Of a stretch of 64,000 bases of DNA, positions 42,028-48,775 are shown piece after piece. Below the pieces are notes generated by a model. The model ran no database searches and was not told the DNA's origin. It worked only from the letters and a program-made list of their open reading frames with translations. The DNA is from Centipeda flueggei ATCC 43531 (lineage in GTDB: Bacteria > Bacillota > Negativicutes > Selenomonadales > Selenomonadaceae). The stretch covers positions 118,902 to 182,901 of the forward strand of contig NZ_GG694008.1 of the NCBI RefSeq assembly GCF_000160695.1. Direction: 5' to 3'. Both the position numbers and the translations under genes were made by a program. How positions within the stretch are numbered: position 1 is the stretch's first letter; each line of letters begins with the position of its first letter.

Positions 42028-43059
42028 TCATTTCTGCCGTACAATACAGCGCGATGTCAGATCACCGGAAAGACTCCCCTCCATCTCACGGGAAAGCAAG
42101 ACAGGAGAATGCAGGAATGCATCGACTGTCCCACCTGCCAAATGCGGCGTGATGGTAACATTATCGAGACCGACCAACGGATCATCTCCAGTAAGCGGTT
42201 CATGCTCAAAAACATCAAGTGCCGCCCCTTGAATGCGCTTTTCCTTCAGTGCCGCGTACAGAGCAGCTTCATCAACAAGCCCGGCGCGCGCCGTGTTGAT
42301 AAAATACGCCGTTGGTTTCATCAAGGAGAATGCACGCGCATTCATCAGCCCCTTCGTCTCCTCTGTTAGGCGTCCATGAATCGTCACGAAGTCCGCCTGT
42401 ACGAGCAGGTCGTCAAAAGAAACACGCGTGACATCATTCGGCAACACATCCACATAGGGATCGTAGCCGATCAGCCGTACATCAAAGCCACGCAGGCGCT
42501 TGGCAACCTTCTGTCCGACCTGCCCCAGTCCGATAATGCCGACCGTCTTATCCTCCAGATCGGGTACCGATGCAGCATTTGCATAGTCGCGAACCCAGCG
42601 TCCCTCCTTAAGGTTCGCATGGGCACGGGCAATATTGCGGCACTCGCCCAGAATCATCCCAACAGTAAAGTCAGCAACAGCTGTCGCATTGCGTCCCGGC
42701 GTATGATAGACTGTGATCCCTTTCTGCATCGCATAGGGCACATTCACATTTTCGTAGCCGCCGCGCAGAACACCGATGAACCGCAGTTTTGTGCAGGCGT
42801 CGATCACCTTCTTTGTGATCGGACAAAACTGTGTAATAAGGATCTCCGCATCACGCAGTTTCGCGATGAGCGCGTCCGGCACCGCATAGACTTCGCTTCC
42901 CTGTGTCTCGACCTGCAGATTGATGCTCTGCAGCTCCTCATAGTCTTTCAGCGGCCAGTCAACGACCTCAACATCGACCCCCTTGGCACGATAGCGGGAA
43001 AACCCCTCTTCTATATACCGTGACGGTATCAGGAGATCACCAATCCCAATGAGTTTCAT
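42028..43059 (-). CDS. D-isomer 2-hydroxyacid dehydrogenase (second of two in the operon)
   Basis: The product (343 residues) has the family motifs GIIGLGQVGQKVAKRL (NAD loop), VTIHGRLTEETKGLMN, FINTARAGLVDEAAL, DVFEHEPLTGDD and TPHLAGGT. Only the general fold is shared with the gene at 37133; the N-terminal substrate domains differ (MKLIGIGDLLIPSRYIEEG here). It follows the IIC gene by 15 bases, with AGGGGTGG before the ATG. Two different enzymes of this family in one operon suggest an acid intermediate, or that one acts on a phosphorylated compound. Confidence 0.85.
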   Translation of the reverse strand: MKLIGIGDLLIPSRYIEEGFSRYRAKGVDVEVVDWPLKDYEELQSINLQVETQGSEVYAVPDALIAKLRDAEILITQFCPITKKVIDACTKLRFIGVLRGGYENVNVPYAMQKGITVYHTPGRNATAVADFTVGMILGECRNIARAHANLKEGRWVRDYANAASVPDLEDKTVGIIGLGQVGQKVAKRLRGFDVRLIGYDPYVDVLPNDVTRVSFDDLLVQADFVTIHGRLTEETKGLMNARAFSLMKPTAYFINTARAGLVDEAALYAALKEKRIQGAALDVFEHEPLTGDDPLVGLDNVTITPHLAGGTVDAFLHSPVLLSREMEGSLSGDLTSRCIVRQK

Positions 43060-43074
43060 CTACATCCACCCCTT

Positions 43075-44346
43075 TTACTTTCCGATCAGTTCACCCACTT
43101 TAACCAGCGCCCAGCCAACAGGTGTATTATATGCCGACACCAAATTCCCCAGTTCCGTCGAGGTTACATTGCTCGGCAGGCGCACATTCGCCTGATCGGC
43201 TGCTACGCCGTAAATGCCCGACAGATTACTGCCCGCATAAAGTGCAATGGTCACGATAAAAAGCCCTGTAATAAAGATACGGAACATATTGCGCTTACAG
43301 AATGGCGCAACCATAGAAATGACAAACACGATCGACGCGAGGTCGACAAACGGAAGCATGCGGTTCCCCGGCAAAATGATCGAGATGAAAAGCGTGGCAG
43401 GAATAAGAAGGAGGCCTGTCGCAATAATGCACGGCTCTCCGATCAGAAGAGCGGTATCCATGCCGATATTGAACTCCCGTCCCGGAAAAATTCTCTTGAG
43501 TACCGTCTCTGCCTGATCGCGAACAATCATAACTCCCTCGACGGTGATCTCCACCATCTTCGGCAGCAGGATCATAACGGCAGCCACTTGAACCGCCAGG
43601 AAGGCACATTGACCAACGCCCCAACCGGCAAGGATGCCCATTCCTGCACCAAGAATGGTTGCGAGTGTAATCGGTTTTCCAAGGACGCCAAGTTTCTGTA
43701 TGACTCCCTCTGGACTGAGGTTGATCCTGTTGAGTCCCGGAATCCGTTCAATAATGGCATTAACCGCTATACCGATCGGGACATAGACACCGCATGTGGC
43801 ATGAACAAACGCGACCCCTTTGATGTTGTACATCTTCTGAATCGCCGGCGCTGTTTTATCTCCAATGATAAACGCGATCAAATACAGGATAAGTGCCGCG
43901 GCTGTGCCGAGCATCAGACTCCCCGTCTCATAGTAAACCATCGAGCCCGGCAGGAGAATTAGCCAGTAATTGAATATATCGATATTCAAGATCTGCGTTC
44001 GCTTTAACGCCAACAGCACAATATTCAAAATGATTGCCCCCGGCACAACCAGTGGGATGAGGGGGGACGACCATCCGATTGCGGCGCTTGTTGCCCAACC
44101 GGCATCAATAACCGTCAGGCTCGCACCAAAGCGCTCAACCATATCCTCCGATGCAGGCCCCAGACTATTTAGAAGCATGGATACAATCAGGTTAATCCCG
44201 GTAAATCCAACGCCGACCAGCATTCCCGCTTCAAAAGCTCTGCCCACGGACAATCGGAAACAAATACCCAAGATAAAGAAAATCACGGGCATCATGACCG
44301 TTGGTCCCAATGCTAAGATTTCATTCAAAAATTCCATGATGGTCAC
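43075..44346 (-). CDS. GatC-like PTS IIC membrane component
   Basis: The product (423 residues) is a hydrophobic protein with about ten spans. It resembles the galactitol IIC family, with signatures GRAFEAGMLVGVGFTGINLIV, IDAGWATSAAIGWSSPLIPLV, the cytoplasmic LPKMVEITVEGV and GMDTALLIGEPCIIATGLLL. GatC-type proteins import a polyol or pentitol while it is phosphorylated by separate IIA and IIB proteins. Neither IIA nor IIB is encoded in this operon; only an HPr-like protein is. So it either borrows IIA/IIB made elsewhere or works without phosphorylation. The ATG is at 44344-44346. Confidence 0.82.
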   Translation of the reverse strand: MTIMEFLNEILALGPTVMMPVIFFILGICFRLSVGRAFEAGMLVGVGFTGINLIVSMLLNSLGPASEDMVERFGASLTVIDAGWATSAAIGWSSPLIPLVVPGAIILNIVLLALKRTQILNIDIFNYWLILLPGSMVYYETGSLMLGTAAALILYLIAFIIGDKTAPAIQKMYNIKGVAFVHATCGVYVPIGIAVNAIIERIPGLNRINLSPEGVIQKLGVLGKPITLATILGAGMGILAGWGVGQCAFLAVQVAAVMILLPKMVEITVEGVMIVRDQAETVLKRIFPGREFNIGMDTALLIGEPCIIATGLLLIPATLFISIILPGNRMLPFVDLASIVFVISMVAPFCKRNMFRIFITGLFIVTIALYAGSNLSGIYGVAADQANVRLPSNVTSTELGNLVSAYNTPVGWALVKVGELIGK

Positions 44347-44382
44347 CTCACAATCAGAATATCTTGCTTAACTGATCGGCCC

Positions 44383-44646
44383 TCACCGATAAATCTTCTT
44401 TGCTGCCAGCATTCCGGCCAATGTGTAAACCGCTGCTGTCTCTTCTTCACCAGATGCCTCTACCGTGACCTCAGTTCCACAGGTAATGCCAAGCCCCATG
44501 ATCTGCAAGACATCCGTAGCAGCCGCCGTTCTTCCATTCGCATGAAGTTTCACATCTGCTTGAAACTGTCCCGCCTCTTCTGCAATCATCGCTGCTGGGC
44601 GTGCGTGAAGACCGGAAGCATTCTCCACCGTAAGCGTAACCTTCAT
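44383..44646 (-). CDS. HPr-like phosphocarrier protein with Asp at the regulatory Ser46 position
   Basis: The product (87 residues) aligns without gaps to HPr. The catalytic His is His14 in ASGLHARPAAMI, and the following NGRTAAATDVLQIMGLGI matches the HPr segment NGKTVNLKSIMGVMSLGI, so Asp45 replaces the serine that HPr kinase phosphorylates. Asp at this site is the textbook mimic of phosphoserine. The His would allow PTS phosphotransfer, while the Asp may permanently favour CcpA-type signalling or slow Enzyme I transfer; this is inference. The ATG at 44644-44646 has GGAGGGG close by. It is the first gene of the operon. Confidence 0.85.
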   Translation of the reverse strand: MKVTLTVENASGLHARPAAMIAEEAGQFQADVKLHANGRTAAATDVLQIMGLGITCGTEVTVEASGEEETAAVYTLAGMLAAKKIYR

Positions 44647-44684
44647 CTCGTCCCCTCCTTTCATATCATAAAGCGCTATCCTAC

Positions 44685-44735
44685 AAATAAAAAACGGTAT
44701 TAGGAGACAGACTCTCGTCATATCTCATAATACCG
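44685..44735 (-). terminator. Leader terminator (attenuator) of the sugar/polyol operon
   Basis: On the minus strand CGGTATTA (44728-44735) pairs with TAATACCG (44695-44702), an inner GAGA/TCTC extends the stem, and TTTTTTATTT follows. It lies between the promoter (44806-44834) and the first gene (start 44646), so it can abort transcription of the operon. Upstream in the leader is a small hairpin GAAGG-agaaaa-CCTTC. Relief by the GlpP-like protein encoded in the operon is a natural inference. Confidence 0.7.
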
Positions 44736-44805
44736 AATTCATCTACATACTTCAGTAGTCCGCTATTTTGTTGTATGAAGGTTTTCTCCTTCTTTAATTA
44801 TCTCA

Positions 44806-44834
44806 ATCTTATCACATCTCGAAAAAATACGCAA
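44806..44834 (-). promoter_or_regulatory. Promoter of the sugar/polyol operon
   Basis: Minus-strand -35 TTGCGT (44829-44834), a 17-base spacer and -10 TAAGAT (44806-44811), with a TG extended -10. An inverted repeat AGAAG-N9-CTTCT lies just upstream of the -35 and may bind a regulator. Confidence 0.7.
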
Positions 44835-44879
44835 GAAGAAATTTTTACTTCTGCTACACAAAAATAGTGAAAGGCTTTC

Positions 44880-46172
44880 CTATCCGCGTGCCGCCATTGC
44901 CGCTGCGAGTGCTGCACCTAGTCCCGAGCCGCCGCACGAGAGGAAGGTGTCTGCCTTTGCTGCGTCCTCACCGAGAAGCTCGGAGAAGGCGCGCATCATG
45001 TTCTGCTGCACGAGCGGCATCTTCTCATATATCGAGCCATCCACGGCAATGTGCTGCGGACGCATTTCTCCGCTTCCCGTGATCTGCCACAGCGTTCCGA
45101 CGAATGTCGCTGCGATGAGCCGCACAGAACGGGCAACGACGGCATGTGCAAGGTCACGCACGCATACGGCATCCTGCACGGAGAGCTCCACTCCCGTCCG
45201 CGTACGAACAAGGGCAGCGGCAGTCTCCCCGCCCGTATCTGCCAGCATCCGACTGAGGTCGATGCTGGTAAAGCCATACGTGCATCCCTTCTCGCCCAAA
45301 AGCTCCGCGAGAGCCATGGCAAAAAGCACGCCCATGCAGCGTCCGGCAGCCATCTTCTCAAGGCGCTGCTCGCCGGGCTTTTCCGATGCCGCATCAAGTG
45401 CTGCGTCAAAGCGGTTCGGCACAAGCTTGCGGAAGCCTCCCGACTCCATATTGAGGATCATCGGCGGCTGTGCCGTCCCTGTATATGGTTCCAAATAGCA
45501 CGTGTTGTACCCCGCCGCATAGACTGCGCCGATGGCGGTATCACCCTTTACGTAGGCGGCGGCGAGCAGGACAGCGACCGTATCGTTGATGACGGCGATC
45601 GGCGTGACGTTCGTCAGCCCCTGCCGCACGAGTGCCTCCCACAGAAGATCGTTGACCGCCTCGCCCTCCACGCCGCGCGCCGCGAACCCCTTTGTCCAGA
45701 TGACGAGGCGTGCATCGTTGATGTTCGTCTGCCGCGACGGAAAGGAGAAGGTATGCCCAAGCAAATACGGCGTCTCGTGATCACCGCCGACCGTCTCATC
45801 AACGAGTGCCGCGATGAAATCGAACATCTCCTTCCCCGTCGCCTCTGGACCGATGAAGTCATAGATGCCGTCCACCTTCAGGGGTTTTGCCGTCTGGGAA
45901 AGGACGTCGTACTTCCCATTTCCCAGGAGACGGTAGAGCACAACGTGCACATTGGTCCCGCCGAAGTCCAGTGCGAGATAGTCGCCGCGCTCCTCTCCTG
46001 TCGGCAGTCCAAGATAGGACGGCAGCATCCGCAGGGAGGAGTCAGGGGAGCCCATGAGCCCGAGCCGCATATCCTGCCGAAAATCTGCCGCCACTTCACG
46101 CAGTTCCTCTGCGTCAATCGTAAAGGCATTGACAATCGCATCATAGTGTGCACGGTCAAACGCCACTGTCAT
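44880..46172 (-). CDS. Hexokinase of the eukaryotic type
   Basis: The product (430 residues) is a two-domain hexokinase. It has the phosphate loop LALDFGGTN (66-74), the sugar-binding segment LGHTFSFPSRQ (138-148), the catalytic Asp in AVINDTVAVLL (about residue 197), and the C-terminal adenosine-loop segment FLSCGGSGLGAALAAAMA. These are motifs of the yeast/animal hexokinase family rather than of bacterial ROK or Glk glucokinases. Such genes are rare in bacteria. It phosphorylates free glucose or other hexoses, complementing PTS uptake. The ATG overlaps the stop of the CNNM gene (ATGA), with GGAGG before it. Confidence 0.88.
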   Translation of the reverse strand: MTVAFDRAHYDAIVNAFTIDAEELREVAADFRQDMRLGLMGSPDSSLRMLPSYLGLPTGEERGDYLALDFGGTNVHVVLYRLLGNGKYDVLSQTAKPLKVDGIYDFIGPEATGKEMFDFIAALVDETVGGDHETPYLLGHTFSFPSRQTNINDARLVIWTKGFAARGVEGEAVNDLLWEALVRQGLTNVTPIAVINDTVAVLLAAAYVKGDTAIGAVYAAGYNTCYLEPYTGTAQPPMILNMESGGFRKLVPNRFDAALDAASEKPGEQRLEKMAAGRCMGVLFAMALAELLGEKGCTYGFTSIDLSRMLADTGGETAAALVRTRTGVELSVQDAVCVRDLAHAVVARSVRLIAATFVGTLWQITGSGEMRPQHIAVDGSIYEKMPLVQQNMMRAFSELLGEDAAKADTFLSCGGSGLGAALAAAMAARG

Positions 46173-47512
46173 TTTCCTCCATGTGCGGCCGGCAGCTCCT
46201 GCACCACAAGCATCGTATGGGAAAGGCGAACGAGTACGCGCGTGATGCGGATGCCGTCTACCTCCTCCACATAGAGCAGTGCACCCTCGTGTGCCGCCAT
46301 CTGCCCGACGCGCGGTGCCTCACCGAGCTGGTCATACAGCCAGCCGCCGATGCTGTCCACATCCTCGTCCTCGATGCGTATGCCGAGAAGATCGTTGACC
46401 TCCTCAAGGAGCAGCTTCGCATCGATGGAGCAGATATCGAGATCACGCCACTCGACACTCTCACGCTCGACATCGAATTCATCACGGATGTCGCCGACAA
46501 TCTGCTCGATGATATCCTCGACGGTCACCATACCCGCCGTCCCGCCATACTCATCGACCACGATGGCAAGCTGATATCCCTGCTCCTGCATCGTGCGCAG
46601 AAGGATACTCCCGTCCATGCTCTCGGGCACGATGAGCGCCTTGCGAATATAGCGGCGCAGGTTCAGCTGCTCACCGCGCATGAGCGGTGCCAAGAGATCC
46701 TTGACATGAATAAATCCGATGATATGATCTTTATCCTCATAGCAGACCGGGTAGCGTGTCTGCTGCTCCTCGAGGATGGTCTTGATGCGCTCTGCGGGCG
46801 AGTCATCCAGATAGAGACAGATCATATCCGTGCGCGGCACCATGATTTCACGTGCATTCAGTTCCGTAAAGGAGAACACCTTGTCAACAAAGTCCGCCTC
46901 CGTGCTGTTGATGAGTCCCTGACGATAACTCTCCTTCATCAGGAGGCGAATCTCCTCCTCCGTATGGGCATCCTCGTTTTCGCCTTTGGCCTCGTAGCCG
47001 AGCTTGCGGCTGATATGATTGGCCACCGTGTTGAGCACCCAGACAAAGGGGCGCATCACGCGGCCAAAAAGTACCATGGGAAAGGAAATTGCGAGAAGAA
47101 TGCGCTCCACGTTGGCGATGGCCATGGACTTCGGCGTCAGCTCGCCGAGCACGATATGGAGCGAGGTGATGAGCGTAAAGGCGATGGCAAGCGCAGCCGT
47201 GTGCCCGACCTCATCAGGGAGTCCGACACTCTGCGTGACAGGCAGGATCAGCACGGCAATCGCCGGCTCACCCACCCAGCCGAGGCCAAGTGAAGCAAGC
47301 GTGATGCCAAGCTGTGTCACAGACAGCGAGGAATCGAGATGATCGGTCAGCTGCTTCGCGTACTTTGCACGGCTGACGCCCTCGGCGATCAGGGTCTCCA
47401 GACGTGACGGACGGATTTTGACACAGCAGAACTCTGCCGCGACGAAGAACCCATTCATGAAAATCAGAAAAACAACGAGCAGTAAATCGAGTAGTGTGGG
47501 CAATATGTCCAC
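46169..47512 (-). CDS. CNNM/CorC-family (hemolysin-like) membrane protein with CBS domains
   Basis: The product (447 residues) has an N-terminal DUF21 membrane domain with about four spans (LLDLLLVVFLIFMNGFFVAAE; SVTQLGITLASLGLGWVGEP; TPKSMAIANVERIL), a pair of CBS domains (VPRTDMICLYLDDSPAERI; FIHVKDLLAPLM; VVDEYGGTAGMVTVEDIIEQ) and a C-terminal CorC/HlyC domain. Family members are linked to magnesium/cobalt efflux or homeostasis. The start is GTG (47510-47512), with AAGGAGG nine bases away. It overlaps the hexokinase gene by four bases (ATGA), so the two are translationally coupled. Confidence 0.9.
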   Translation of the reverse strand: MDILPTLLDLLLVVFLIFMNGFFVAAEFCCVKIRPSRLETLIAEGVSRAKYAKQLTDHLDSSLSVTQLGITLASLGLGWVGEPAIAVLILPVTQSVGLPDEVGHTAALAIAFTLITSLHIVLGELTPKSMAIANVERILLAISFPMVLFGRVMRPFVWVLNTVANHISRKLGYEAKGENEDAHTEEEIRLLMKESYRQGLINSTEADFVDKVFSFTELNAREIMVPRTDMICLYLDDSPAERIKTILEEQQTRYPVCYEDKDHIIGFIHVKDLLAPLMRGEQLNLRRYIRKALIVPESMDGSILLRTMQEQGYQLAIVVDEYGGTAGMVTVEDIIEQIVGDIRDEFDVERESVEWRDLDICSIDAKLLLEEVNDLLGIRIEDEDVDSIGGWLYDQLGEAPRVGQMAAHEGALLYVEEVDGIRITRVLVRLSHTMLVVQELPAAHGGK

Positions 47513-47540
47513 GAATCAAGGCCTCCTTTGGGAAGGAACA

Positions 47541-48635
47541 TCAATTGATCTTTTTCAAATCAAGTTTCATGCGGACAGCGAGGGCTTTCAGCCGCTCCAC
47601 TTCCTTCGCATCGACAAGCGAGATGACTGTGCCCTCCTTGCCCGCGCGTGCCGTCCGTCCTGCGCGGTGACGATAGGTGCGCACGTCCTCGGGCAAATCG
47701 ACCTGAACGACATAGTCCACATCCTCGATATCCAGGCCGCGCGCAGCAAGATCGGTGGAGATGAGAAGCTGTACACGCCCCGTGCGGATTGCATTGAGAG
47801 CGGCGCGCCGCTGATCGCGCCGCTCGCTGCCGAGCAGGGCGGCAACACGAATGCCTTCGTACTGCAGCTTCTCTGACGCTTTTTCTGCGTCAAAGCTGCG
47901 CCCGACAAAGACCAGTCCCCGCCGAATCGGCAGGCGGCGCGTCAATTTCTGCACAGCCTTTATTTTATCACGAAACGGCACAATATGATAGTAGTTTTCA
48001 CACGTCGTCTCCTGCACTGCCGCACGGATGATGCGCAGTGCGCAGAGTTCCTCCGCCGCATGCACAGCCGCCGCAGCCGCTGTCGCCGAGAGGAGGAGCA
48101 TCTGCCGCTCACGGGGCAGGAGGTGCAGGACGGCACGCACCTCCGCACTGTGCTGCTTGTCGAGGAGGCGGTCGAACTCATCGAGTACACAGAGGCGCAC
48201 CTCCTGCAGTTTCAGTTTGCGGAGGCGGTGCAGCTCCACGATGCGCGGCGCAGAGCCGACGATGAGCGCCGGCTTTTTCTTCAGCGCGTCGATCTGCCGC
48301 TGTACATTCGCCCCGCCGATGAGGGCCTGCACGCCGACAGAGAGCCCTGCCGCCTGAATAAGATCCCGCGCGGCGCCCGCGATCTGCATCGCGAGCTCAT
48401 GCGTCGGTGCGAGAACGAGTACCTGTGCCGCGCGCACGGCGGGGTCAATGCGCATGAGTGCGGGCAGGAGGTAGGCGAGCGTCTTGCCCGTCCCCGTCGG
48501 AGCCTCGCCGATCAGGTTCTCGCCTGTGCACGCGGCAGGAATCACCTCCCGCTGGATCTCCGTCGGCTCCGTGATGCCGTGCGCAGCCAGTGCCGCCGCG
48601 AGCGGCTCGGGCACGCCAAGTGATGTAAAGTCCAT
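47541..48635 (-). CDS. DEAD-box RNA helicase (motif II is DEFD)
   Basis: The product (364 residues) has the helicase core: Q-motif FTSLGVPEPLAAALAAHGIT, Walker A APTGTGKT (45-52), motif Ia APTHELAMQ, motif II VLDEFDRLL (DEFD at 152-155), SAT motif, then the second domain with GLVFVGRS, TDLAARGLDIEDVD and YRHRAGRTARAG. It unwinds RNA with ATP. DEFD in place of DEAD is a recognised variant. The N-terminal and C-terminal extensions of larger helicases are missing, so it is a minimal core protein. TAGGAGG precedes the ATG. It lies 28 bases before the CNNM gene. Confidence 0.9.
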   Translation of the reverse strand: MDFTSLGVPEPLAAALAAHGITEPTEIQREVIPAACTGENLIGEAPTGTGKTLAYLLPALMRIDPAVRAAQVLVLAPTHELAMQIAGAARDLIQAAGLSVGVQALIGGANVQRQIDALKKKPALIVGSAPRIVELHRLRKLKLQEVRLCVLDEFDRLLDKQHSAEVRAVLHLLPRERQMLLLSATAAAAAVHAAEELCALRIIRAAVQETTCENYYHIVPFRDKIKAVQKLTRRLPIRRGLVFVGRSFDAEKASEKLQYEGIRVAALLGSERRDQRRAALNAIRTGRVQLLISTDLAARGLDIEDVDYVVQVDLPEDVRTYRHRAGRTARAGKEGTVISLVDAKEVERLKALAVRMKLDLKKIN

Positions 48636-48775
48636 CGTATCCTCCTAAGCTTCAGCAGACGTATCCTTCAAACGCCTCCATCGCCGCGCATTCGCACGGC
48701 AGTCCTCGTTCCCCAATGCCTTAGAGGGGGATCTTTGCGGTGGTGGGGCGCCATGGACGATACAGGAGGCTCACC
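48636..48775. other. G+C-rich gap between topB and the helicase gene
   Basis: No gene with a convincing start is seen. A minus-strand stem GCCGTGC-GAAT-GCGCGGC (near 48686-48703) has no U-tract and so is unlikely to be a terminator. Another region (48707-48725) is rich in C on the minus strand. Confidence 0.3.
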
